The notes under the pieces are model-generated. The model saw only the letters and a program-made list of their open reading frames with translations. It searched no databases and had not been told where the DNA came from. 64,000 bases of DNA, from contig OW285190.1 of assembly GCA_935421135.1 (NCBI GenBank), forward strand, positions 13,650,501 to 13,714,500, given 5' to 3'. The position numbers and the translations under genes are program-made. Positions within the stretch are counted from its first letter, which is position 1; the number at the start of each line of letters is the position of its first letter. The DNA is from Bugulina stolonifera. Taxonomy: Eukaryota > Bryozoa > Gymnolaemata > Cheilostomatida > Bugulidae. Of the stretch, positions 1 through 45,195 are shown piece by piece.

Positions 1-412
1 CATAGCAGCAGACATTGTGGTATGCAAATAGGTTATGCAGATGATATGCTACCATATTGGTTTTCCGCCCACAATGCCACTCAATTCTATTCCAACCTCA
101 GATGTTGTTTCTCTGGTATAAATTGTGTTGTCTAACCAAAAATAAGTTCTTATAAGCTACTTTGTTATGGCCATCTTGCTTCAACTGAATGGTGTTTGCT
201 GTCTTTATAATTCTGCTATGATCCTTGATTCAGGACACAGTTCTTCGCATAAGATATTTTGGGAGTTGTTTTCCTTTTCAGAGAAAAGACGATCCCTAAT
301 TTACCTTTAGTTTTTGTACTACTCCACACATCTTCCAGGTTTGCAGCACAAAAACGGTCTTCTCAGCCCTATTATTCATGTATTACTGAGATCTGCTGTT
401 ATCATTATTCAG
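1..412 (+). other. Intron of PMCA, window start
   Basis: Intronic sequence upstream of the first visible PMCA exon. It ends in a polypyrimidine-poor acceptor (ATTATTCAG). I see no coding similarity or recognisable repeat in it. Confidence 0.7.
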
Positions 413-35710
<35,298 letters not shown>

Positions 35711-35871
35711 ACTCTACAACTGTGGGTAGATAATTGAGAAAACAGGTGCGACATCCAATATGCATTTGATAGACCAGTAAGCATCAGCTTATGTTTGGCA
35801 TTGTTTACTATAGTAACATTACCTTGATTCATAGGACATTGCTTAAGAATTTGGATTTATAGCCACATAGA

Positions 35872-35975
35872 ATAAACAACTCCTTCTATCTTATAACCAC
35901 AGAATATAGACAACTCCTTGTATCTTGTAAAAACATAGGACAGACAACTCCTTATATCTTATAACTACTAAAATA
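35872..35975 (+). repeat. Short tandem repeat in 3' UTR
   Basis: Three imperfect copies of GACAACTCCTTNTATCTT, also present in copy B near 46,300-46,400. Confidence 0.75.
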
Positions 35976-37025
35976 GACAAACCATTACAGTGGTTAGACA
36001 ACAATCCCTTGATAGGGACAATGCAACATGCTTTAACTTTGTATAACTGGCACATATAAATGTATATATTACTATGTAGCATAAAAAGAAAGTAACAACA
36101 CCTCCCCTCTGTCTTATGCCCAGTCTTCAACAGTTGCAGCATTTTATTATGTATATAAGCTATGTACTGTACCATCATACATGTACGCTGTCTAAATGAA
36201 GTGTAGCTCGTTGTGCATAGATTTGTATAGGAAAAATTTGAATTTTTACACAGCGTTAGGAGATTTCTTTCAGTTACTTTTAGTAGTTCCATTGCACATA
36301 ATCAAGATATATTTCATTCATATATACTTCTATTTTTAATTAGATGTCAAAATAAGAAATATCAGTATGTCCCCTTCTTACTATAGTTTACCAATGGCTT
36401 GCAATTTTATGGTAATTGTGTGTTGAGTTTTTTGCTCAAGTAGCCTGTGGTTTTAATAATTAACAAACTTCATGTAACCAGGTATACTTGAACCTGAACC
36501 TCAGGCTAAGCATTTTGCTGCTATTTATTTGTGTAATGTCCACTACATGATAAAGACCAACTTGGCAGAATGTTCAAAATTTCGTTTCTTGCTATCAGGA
36601 TATTTATTGCAACAATTTAGGAGATGGCAAGTCATTTTAGTAAAATATTTTGTAGGTAAAGTACATGTAACTCAAAAGTCTGTTCTTATTGCATGTTTAT
36701 TTTATTAAATTTCCCATGTCATAAATAATATTCAATCCATAATGATGATTTACAAAATAATATATATTATTATTATTTTCCTTTCAAATAAATTTTGTAA
36801 TATACAATGTAATGTGAAGCCTCTAAAATTGGATAGAATAATTACCAATTTAAATTGTAGAAATTTGATCCAGGTATACATAGTGGGAAGAATGATTAGT
36901 ATTGTAATGTTTTAGTGTTTATTTACAGCATGGGAAGGGCTTGGAAGTTGGTAGAAGACGACCAAGTGACCTTCCACACATCACACAAAAGAGTGAACAG
37001 TTATTAGGTGCTCTTGTTATTATAT

Positions 37026-37688
37026 TGTGATGGTACGCCCAGTCGTATCTTACATCTGACACTCATTATTGCGTGCATACATGTATATATCTGCTTGTAC
37101 TTTACTCTTATATTGTTATATATGATTGTATGATTATATCTAAGTCTTTTAATGCCTTTTATACCCATGTACAGAGGCCCGACCTCTCAGAATCCATTGA
37201 TATTCATTTTGTACATGAATTGGACCATTTTAAGCAACTTTTGTAGAACCCGACCTATTTTGGGTCGGCCGTCGGGCTTCCGGCGGCCATCTTGTTGCGC
37301 AACTTCCGGACGACCACACGTCGTCTTTTCCCGACGTCACGTCGGCCGGAAGTCCTTATACTATATAAAGGGCACTGTTTTACTCTTCATTGTCTCAGTC
37401 TACACTTGGCTTTCAATAAAGACACATGTATACTTGATACAGGGACTTTCTCTTCCTTTTACTAGGTCATTCGCTTAGCGAACCGCCTACTAGGTTGAAC
37501 TACTCTCTTTCATTGTATAGTCTGAAGGTCGGACTTGAGATCAGATGGGTCGTCTTTGGTAGTATTTGGACTACTGAGACCGCTCGATCTTTCATGTAAT
37601 GCGAAGTCCTATTACCACTCATAGGCACTTCATTTCTGGGTCGATAGTCGTCCAAGGACGACCGCACCAAATCACAGAAACCATTACA
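37026..37688 (+). repeat. 5' LTR of the family A element
   Basis: Starts TGTGATGG and ends CCATTACA. It contains a TATA box (CTATATAAAG near 37,365) and a polyadenylation signal (CAATAAAG near 37,415). An open frame of about 108 codons runs through it but is a by-product of the LTR sequence. Confidence 0.96.
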
Positions 37689-38097
37689 TTGGTGGCAGCG
37701 GTGGGATTCTAAGGTCGTACTCTTACGATACGAAGAGAAGGAAGGTGACCTCGGCCTCGGGTAACCCGACCGACCTCATTCTTCAATACTTCTACGGCGA
37801 TTAAGGACTCGGACCCGGGAACCTTGGATACGAGAAGGTGACAAACGCTAAAGTGCACCCATAATTCTCGTGGTTCCGCTGGATGTAGCCCGACCTACGC
37901 CGGATCTTCAATCAAAGACCGACCTCGGATCCAGAACAGATTGACGGTACTCAGTATGTCATACTAGGCCGACTCGGCCTACAAACTCAACTTATCTACT
38001 ACCCAGACCCTACTATACCAGACGTCGGGGTCGGCCCTCGGGCTCTCACAGAATACAGTATCAGTACTCCTCACACTTCAAGCCCTCACCTAAGGAG

Positions 38098-41000
38098 ATG
38101 AAAAAGGGGCAACGAAACAAGAAGAGCAAGAAGTCCAAATGCCCAGGAGTCGTACCTTCCCCTGGAACCCTAGGCGGACTCGCAGGACTCAAGCAAGCAC
38201 CTGGAGCGACCCTAGATGAGCACGCTGGGGTGGTATGGCAGCTGGTCTGCCAAGAATACGCAGGCATGGCATATACCGACCGAGAACAGGTCGCCACCAA
38301 GTACTTCTGCTCCTCCCTAACTGATAGGCACCTACGCAGACATATCGAGAGTGCCGACCCTCAGGATTTAGATGAGGCAATGGAGGCAGGGAATGAATTC
38401 CTTTACCCAAAAGATGTTGTACCACAAGACTTCCACACGATCACCGACCCTAGAGCCCGATATGAGGCTTTCCTGATGGACTTTGAGTCCCTACAACAAA
38501 ACTGTGCCCGACTTCCCAAGGAAGATGATGACCCTCTTGCCCCAGAGGAAATCACCAAGACACCCGACGCTGAAACCCAACCTACCGACATGGACCGAAT
38601 AAGGAACCTGCTTCAGCAGGTGATGTACCAAGACGAGCAGGACCTCAAAACACTCAGCTACAACGGACAAGAGGACGTCGAACTCTTCATAGAAGACTTC
38701 ACCGCTATGGCAGAGCGTTGCAACTGGAATGACAGAGCACGCCTCATACGGCTCAGAGCCGCCCTACACGGGCCCGCACAAGAATGCGGACGACCCCGAT
38801 CAGTCGAAGAGATATTTTCCCGACTGAGGGAACAGTATGGACTATCTGCCAGAGAAGCCCGCTGGAAGCTGTCCACCCTGGAACAGCCAGCCCACACGTC
38901 ACTCAGAGACTATGCAGCTCTCATCCGTAGACTGATGGCAACAGCCTTTGAAGGAGCACCCCCTGCATCTTTGGAAGAATGGACTGTCGAGAAGTTCTGC
39001 CTCACATTCCACAACCGCGGCCTACACTGGTACTACACATGGTTACAGCCCGATGATATGGAGGAAGCACTGGAAACCGGAATGGCCTTCCTACGCAACA
39101 AGGATGGCAAGGCCAGCCCTCCAAAACCACAAGAGGAGCTTCCCGCCGACCTCCTACGGAAAGCCCTACATACCCTCCTGCAGAAATGTCAAGAAGCGGA
39201 TGACGGACCAACGGTCACACCGGAACCCGTCCCAGTAGATGACCCCATTCCTACTGCAGCCGACACAGACGACAACCCAGGAGAAGGTGGACTAAACCAC
39301 AATGGTCGTCCACAGAGGCCGACGGACACATCAGAACCCGTCCCAGTAGATGAACACATTCCTACTGGAGCCCAGCAAGGAGAAGGTGGACTACACCACA
39401 ATGGTCGTCCACAGAGGCCGACGGACACATCAGAACCCGTCCCAGTAGATGAACACATTCCTACTGAGGCCAAACCCAAGAAGAGTGGACCAAACCACAA
39501 TGGTCGTCCACGGAGGCCGACGGACATATCAAAACCCGTCCCAGTGGAAGAACCTATACCCACTAGGCCTAAAGAAAAGAGTAGCCACTCCAAACAGAGA
39601 ATCCCACGTATAACTAGCCCATCACACTCCAGGCCGACGGTGTCACCCACACCCGTCACAGTGGATGAACCTATACCCACTAGGCCGAGATCAGGCAAGA
39701 AACGACTCCACTCAAAGCCGGACATAACCGAAGTGACCACAGATCACCCCCCAAGGCTGAAAGGACGACTCACAAGTCCCGCCCAGTCGGACCAGACCTC
39801 ACAAGGTAAACCCGACCTGTCCTCAACTCAGAAGGACCAACAGGATCTGGCCATGTCCAGAACCGACACTAATCAGCAACTGATTCCCTCCAAAATTCAG
39901 TATACCCCGACGGACGACTTATCGTGCGTAGAACTGCCAGACACTACAGTCCAAGTCCGCGGCCTGAGGATCGACACGGAGCAAACCGTGCTGGACCAGA
40001 CAGAAGAGCTACCTCTGAACCTCTCGAAGAATGTTCAAGTTTCAATAGCCCGACATGATCCAGAGGACGCGAAGTATCGCGTAGCCGACCTCCATGACAT
40101 AATCCCTACGACGGAGATACAGTCTATACTGCCAGCAGTTCAAATACAAAGAGCGAAAAGTTCTTTTACGGAATTCAGTATTGCCGAACAAGTTCAGCCG
40201 AAGATACAGATTGCCGAACTCTCGAAATCCCATGAAGCGGATAAGAAGCAATCGAAGGCAACTATTGCCGTGTTCCCGCGCTTATTTGACGAGTCGAACA
40301 AAGAAAATGTGCCTGAGGCATTGCCTACAATTGAGCCAATTGCTCATCCCTCGGCTAGTATAAATACGACAGCTCACAGACGAGTAGTCCTTTCTCGTCC
40401 AGCACTTCACCAAAGCACATGTATCCCTACATGTAGCAACCTCTGCACTCTTCGTGTCACTGGTGAAGCTAATAGCAGCACTCGTATCCTTTCTCATTTT
40501 CGTATGGACGAGACGGCTACTCCTTCCAGTACGGATCACTCCAATCAGCCTGTCTCCACAGCTGAAGGTAAGCAAATCTCAGTGTTACCAGTAAGGACCG
40601 AATCAGAATTAGAGGTACAATCAACACCTGTGGGACTGTCAGGCATGAATTCTCTCTCCCTCCCCACTCGGCATAGACCAGTCGGGACAGAGGAGAATTC
40701 CCCTGAACATTCTCACAGGAAAGAGCATGAGTTAGAAGGCGGAGGATACACATCAGATGAATTATGTGTTGTAGATGCATCTCCTCTACGGAAGACACTC
40801 ACGCCAGACGGCACGCCTCCACCCACTCCACCTCCTGTTACCTCTACCCTGAAGTTAGCTACAATTAAGCTGCACAAACTCACTGACAAGCTGCCCATAG
40901 AGTCGTCCCAGCATTCCGGAGCCACTAAGCCATGGATTAGTACCTTCACTCAACAAGCCCGAGACGACTTGGCTAGAAGGAGTCAACCTAACCTCAAATG

Positions 41001-42039
41001 CGCAAAGTGTGGCTTCTCCGGCACCCTCAAGAGACTGAACATTCACATTTGGCAGCACTTTGCTCGCTTCTACTGTCGCTGCGGACGCAGCTCAGTTAGC
41101 CGTGATGCTCTAGGCCATCACTTCAGTCGGAGATCCAGTATATGTGGGAAACGTCTCTTCCTCACAGACGGGCCCAGCTATGGGGCCCTCATGGAATGGT
41201 GGGGCGTAAAGGATCCCCCACCATTTCTACCATGTCGTCCTACTATGGACGGACAGTCGGGGACAAATAAACCAGTCTATTTGCCTAGCACCTCCTCTAC
41301 AAGGAAGCGACCTCCCAAGAGACGGCACAGCCCATCTCCAGAACAGACCCCCGACTCCGCACCTTCTGATGCTACCTCCTCCTCTTCCTCGTCGCCTACC
41401 ACTCCTGCTGGACCTTCTCCCTGGCGACCTCCTGCTAGTACCTCCGCTGTAAGTGTCGGCCCCCCTGGCCGACGCGGACGTCTACCCTCTTGGAAGACAA
41501 GGCCTGCTCCAAGGAAGAGTATGCCTGCTCCTCAGTCAGGCCCTCTCTATGAAGGCTCTCCACCCAAGGTCTCATGTGCAGCTTCGTGTACAGCTTCTCC
41601 GGCTCTACTGATCGAGCCATTGCAGTCCAGACCCACACTGGAGGTCTCACCGCACCGCTCTCCTTATACACCTGCCAGGGACCTACTCCGAGCCACTCCA
41701 GACTCTCCTGCCGTCCAGTCCCCACCTCCTGCATCTCCTGTACTAACTCAGCCGAATGCCACACGTCCTGCATCTCCGGATCCGTCGTTCATGCAACAAC
41801 CTGCTGAACTCAAGCCACGGATTCACTACCTTGCCAGCCGTCAACAGGTGGGGGACACTCTACGCCAACATCTGGAACCCCTCTATACTCGAGAAATAGC
41901 TCTTCGTGAACTAGCCAACCAGCATCTAAGCCACCCCCGACAACTCCAGCTCGTACAAGCAGACTTGGATATAGTATCCAGAGAATCTACACTGTACCGT
42001 ACCCTTCTTAACTTGACACTAGAGACACCCATGACCTAG
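38098..42039 (+). CDS. Gag-like protein of the family A LTR element (1313 residues)
   Basis: The single protein of this element, probably forming the capsid and packaging the element RNA. Residues about 165-335 look like a retrotransposon Gag capsid (helical, with RLRAALHGPAQE and the ending LQPDDMEEALETGMAFL). Residues about 45-140 appear to be a second copy of only its C-terminal half (ADPQDLDEAMEAGNEFL). Residues 370-560 hold four 33-40-residue repeats with a (E/K)PVPVDEHIPT core. Residues 968-1016 carry Cys/His clusters: C968, C971, H983, H987 fit a C2H2 finger, followed by C993, C995, H1007, H1008 and C1016. The rest is Pro/Ser/Thr-rich. No Asp-protease or polymerase motifs are visible. 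The ATG at 38,098 lies 410 bases after the LTR, and the stop is 13 bases before the right LTR. Confidence 0.85.
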   Translation: MKKGQRNKKSKKSKCPGVVPSPGTLGGLAGLKQAPGATLDEHAGVVWQLVCQEYAGMAYTDREQVATKYFCSSLTDRHLRRHIESADPQDLDEAMEAGNEFLYPKDVVPQDFHTITDPRARYEAFLMDFESLQQNCARLPKEDDDPLAPEEITKTPDAETQPTDMDRIRNLLQQVMYQDEQDLKTLSYNGQEDVELFIEDFTAMAERCNWNDRARLIRLRAALHGPAQECGRPRSVEEIFSRLREQYGLSAREARWKLSTLEQPAHTSLRDYAALIRRLMATAFEGAPPASLEEWTVEKFCLTFHNRGLHWYYTWLQPDDMEEALETGMAFLRNKDGKASPPKPQEELPADLLRKALHTLLQKCQEADDGPTVTPEPVPVDDPIPTAADTDDNPGEGGLNHNGRPQRPTDTSEPVPVDEHIPTGAQQGEGGLHHNGRPQRPTDTSEPVPVDEHIPTEAKPKKSGPNHNGRPRRPTDISKPVPVEEPIPTRPKEKSSHSKQRIPRITSPSHSRPTVSPTPVTVDEPIPTRPRSGKKRLHSKPDITEVTTDHPPRLKGRLTSPAQSDQTSQGKPDLSSTQKDQQDLAMSRTDTNQQLIPSKIQYTPTDDLSCVELPDTTVQVRGLRIDTEQTVLDQTEELPLNLSKNVQVSIARHDPEDAKYRVADLHDIIPTTEIQSILPAVQIQRAKSSFTEFSIAEQVQPKIQIAELSKSHEADKKQSKATIAVFPRLFDESNKENVPEALPTIEPIAHPSASINTTAHRRVVLSRPALHQSTCIPTCSNLCTLRVTGEANSSTRILSHFRMDETATPSSTDHSNQPVSTAEGKQISVLPVRTESELEVQSTPVGLSGMNSLSLPTRHRPVGTEENSPEHSHRKEHELEGGGYTSDELCVVDASPLRKTLTPDGTPPPTPPPVTSTLKLATIKLHKLTDKLPIESSQHSGATKPWISTFTQQARDDLARRSQPNLKCAKCGFSGTLKRLNIHIWQHFARFYCRCGRSSVSRDALGHHFSRRSSICGKRLFLTDGPSYGALMEWWGVKDPPPFLPCRPTMDGQSGTNKPVYLPSTSSTRKRPPKRRHSPSPEQTPDSAPSDATSSSSSSPTTPAGPSPWRPPASTSAVSVGPPGRRGRLPSWKTRPAPRKSMPAPQSGPLYEGSPPKVSCAASCTASPALLIEPLQSRPTLEVSPHRSPYTPARDLLRATPDSPAVQSPPPASPVLTQPNATRPASPDPSFMQQPAELKPRIHYLASRQQVGDTLRQHLEPLYTREIALRELANQHLSHPRQLQLVQADLDIVSRESTLYRTLLNLTLETPMT

Positions 42040-42052
42040 TGTGAGGGGGCTA

Positions 42053-42715
42053 TGTGATGGTACGCCCAGTCGTATCTTACATCTGACACTCATTATTGCG
42101 TGCATACATGTATATATCTGCTTGTACTTTACTCTTATATTGTTATATATGATTGTATGATTATATCTAAGTCTTTTAATGCCTTTTATACCCATGTACA
42201 GAGGCCCGACCTCTCAGAATCCATTGATATTCATTTTGTACATGAATTGGACCATTTTAAGCAACTTTTGTAGAACCCGACCTATTTTGGGTCGGCCGTC
42301 GGGCTTCCGGCGGCCATCTTGTTGCGCAACTTCCGGACGACCACACGTCGTCTTTTCCCGACGTCACGTCGGCCGGAAGTCCTTATACTATATAAAGGGC
42401 ACTGTTTTACTGTTCATTGTCTCAGTCTACACTTGGCTTTCAATAAAGACACATCTATACTTGATACAGGGACTTTCTCTTCCTTTTACTAGGTCATTCG
42501 CTTAGCGAACCGCCTACTAGGTTGAACTACTCTCTTTCATTGTATAGTCTGAAGGTCGGACTTGAGATCAGATGGGTCGTCTTTGGTAGTATTTGGGCTA
42601 CTGAGACCGCTCGATCTTTCATGTAATGCGAAGTCCTATTACCACTCATAGGCACTTCATTTCTGGGTCGATAGTCGTCCAAGGACGACCGCACCAAATC
42701 ACAGAAACCATTACA
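42053..42715 (+). repeat. 3' LTR of the family A element
   Basis: Same length as the 5' LTR and identical by eye except for three substitutions. It starts 13 bases after the Gag stop codon and is preceded by a purine/G-rich tract. Confidence 0.96.
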
Positions 42716-43426
42716 ATATATCTGGACGTAGGCCGATGCTGGGCTCTTTAATAAGTCCAGGGTCGACGTAGGTCTGTAGACTTTATACTCCAGAGGAGTG
42801 CAGTGAAAGATCTGAGATTCTAGGAACTTAAGCCCGACGCTAGATTCATATAGAACCTAAGCGGTAGAAGTGGTGTAGAGGATGGGGATGAACTGAGCCG
42901 TATGGATCTATGGATCCCCCGGTGGGGTTACCCGCCTACAAGAGTAAGCCTTTATAGGTTTGAGTTAGGAGATGTTGCTTTATTAGAGCGAAATCAACAA
43001 CAGATTTGATACAGAAAATGTACTGCCTTTTATACTATATCTATTTCCGGCCAAAAGAGCCCGTTATGGTACTGATGCAACAGCCACCAAAAGGGTCGGC
43101 CTTGGCACAAAAGGTGCTTACAATGGTGTGATATGGAAAGTATATGAATATGAGCTTATTCCAAGATATCGGCCATGAAAATGTATAGTGAAGCACTTAG
43201 TATTGTACAATCAGATAAGAGAAGATAATTGCTAATAATGTGTGGGAAAAACCAGAATGTAATCACAATAACCTGATTGGTGGATAATAATAATAGAGCA
43301 CACTATAGTAGTTGATTATAATAGGAGTGTTAGCATGCATGTATAATAAATGTACAAGGTAACACAACGATGCATGAATGAATAATATGGCTATGTGTCT
43401 ATGTCTTGGCAGGCTGTTTCACCACG

Positions 43427-44494
43427 GTATTATTACATACTACATACATGATGTATCTAAGCAAAATAAACTCCAATAGAGCCAGTAAGGGAACTACCAC
43501 ATCTGTGAAATAGACACTTAACTATGTAATTAGTACTATGACTTTTACGTTTTTCTTCATCGTTACAAGATTCGCAATATATTAAATGTCCACAGGGGGA
43601 CCAACATGTGTAGCTGGTACGAAATTCTCTGTGGTTAATTCACATTTTCTACAGGCCATTTTGTGGTGCGGGCGAGTTTCATTTCCATTGAATGTGCCTG
43701 GTGCAGCGTATGCACCTTCTTGGTTTTGAAGTTTGTGTAGATCTTCCTCAGGACAGGTCAGTGATAGCGATTGTGGTGCTAATGGGTGAGTAGACTGCTC
43801 GACATTAGCCTCAGTTCTATTTGAGTCGTCACTATACAGAGCGTCTATCATGGCACTGATATTGTCAAATGGCTTACCATTTATTTTGAGAACTCGGTCT
43901 ATAGAACTTGAACTGTACCCAAGTTCCAAGCATACTTCATACATGTCTTGAAGGGTGTTTTTGTCTATTTCTTTTGCCTCAGCTGTTTTCTGGGACTTAG
44001 TCTTTCTTACACTTTTCTTATTAGATGGCGTTCTAGCGTGGACTTCGTTAATATACGGTTGGCCTTTCTGTTGAACCAGGAAAGCACAGTCTGGAAACCA
44101 TCGAGCATGCTCCTCCCATGGATCATCTCTTTCACTCCACTGCTTTATACCTCCTGAACAATAAAAGCATCTCACTTGATCTTCAAACCCGGTGTAATAG
44201 AACCCTGCATCACACATTCTCTGTGCTGTGATTGGACAGGATGCTGGCCAGGGGACGAATGTTCGAAGTCTTGTAGCATCCGCTTTGGCAGTTGATATTC
44301 CAAGTAATCCGCTGTCAATTGATTCACTGTGAGTCCCACGCTGTCTTTCATGATTTGTTGGATTTTGAAACCGTGTGATATTTGTAATATCATCCCCAGA
44401 CAGCATATCTGATCTACATTCTCTGTTTCCACATTCGAGTCCCTTAACAAACCTACAGAAGGTAAATGATCATGAATGTTCAATGTTTTGCTAG
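43427..44494. repeat. Tandem duplication, copy A, right part
   Basis: Resumes homology with copy B (47,320-48,390) directly after the LTR nest. It ends abruptly in the IAP BIR1 coding region near 44,494. Confidence 0.88.
43457..44494 (-). pseudogene. Truncated, frameshifted IAP pseudogene (BIR2-UBA-broken RING)
   Basis: Encodes a full BIR2 (VRCFYCSGGIKQW ... DPWEEHARWFPDCAF), a UBA-like region and the start of a RING (ACRKCELTTENFVPATHVG). It then shifts frame where the intact paralogue reads LPCGHL, losing the Zn ligands. The 5' side stops inside BIR1, so the N-terminus and BIR1 Zn site are gone. It is the duplicate of the intact IAP at 47,350. Its UBA is closer to that of the IAP at 50,655 than to its direct duplicate. 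A transcript could still encode a BIR-only fragment. Confidence 0.88.
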
Positions 44495-45195
44495 TGCATT
44501 TATCGTGAATAGTATCTATTTTAAAAACAATATAAGTTTAAAATCGGGATTACATTTTGCTGAATATTACATTTGCTGCATTACCTGAAGCAATATCTAA
44601 TTTTTCAAATCCGGTATTATTATTATGATACAATTACTACATTTCAAAACATGGTGTAACAATAGGCTCTCTAACACAGGGCATCTCTATCAAGTGCATA
44701 ATTACTTGCAGCCATTTTAGCTGTTAGGCACATTAATAGAAAACGTCCATATGTATCATGTATATTCTTGTAACACTTTCACAGCATTTGCAGTCAGACA
44801 TAGTGCAACATAATTGTACAAGTAGAAAAAGAAATCATACACAATGATGCATTATGGGCATTTAGTTTAGTATTCTAACATAAAACTTATAGCAATTAAT
44901 AATGTACTTACTTGGGTTTTGCAGGTCAGTGTCACTGGAGTGATACTTTAACTATGTTGACCATCATATTTATACTTTATATTTTGGAATTTCCCACAGT
45001 TATGTATACAAGTGTAAATACCATAATATAATATACGATTATTGCCTTCATTCATGCTTACAGTCACGCATGACATTGCATAATACATGGATTGATTAGA
45101 TTACTAGTAGATAGTTCTAGAACTTGCCCTGACATGTACAGACAATAGAACTGGTCATGACAGCGGCATGCTGCACCAATACGATACACTGTAGA
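44495..45195. other. Spacer between duplication copies
   Basis: About 700 AT-rich bases not matched to either copy. No gene or element is recognised. Confidence 0.6.

Larger units (their letters stand above)
37026..42715 (+). mobile_element. Complete non-autonomous LTR retrotransposon, family A (Gag-only)
   Basis: Two 663-bp LTRs bound an internal region with a single large reading frame. The 4-bp flanks are ATAT on both sides (37,022-37,025 and 42,716-42,719). The LTRs differ at only three positions by eye, so the insertion is recent. A primer-binding-site-like TGGTGGCAGCGGTGGGA follows the left LTR, and a G-rich tract (GTGAGGGGGC) precedes the right one. There is no protease, reverse transcriptase, RNase H or integrase, so it must depend on a partner element. 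Confidence 0.95.
36903..43426 (-). mobile_element. LTR of family B (inverted), split by the family A element
   Basis: The left piece 36,903-37,025 and right piece about 42,716-43,426 are together the reverse complement of the LTR at 57,689-59,025, with ends TGTAATG and CACCAC(G). A 4-bp duplication GTAT (36,899-36,902 and 43,427-43,430) flanks the whole. The matching empty site is seen in copy B at 47,320-47,323. It carries TATATA-like promoter and AATAAA regions similar to family A. No internal coding region is present, so it was a solo LTR. Confidence 0.92.

Noticed and set aside
37152..37478. A 108-codon frame starting MPFIPMYRGPTSQN, seen again at 42,179 and inverted at 17,002
   Set aside because: It lies within the LTR, crosses the TATA box and polyadenylation signal, and diverges by frameshift in the solo LTR; repetition reflects the LTR, not a protein.
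39189..39740. A 183-codon open frame antisense to Gag
   Set aside because: It mirrors the EPVPVDE repeat region and has repeat-derived composition; a shadow of the Gag frame.
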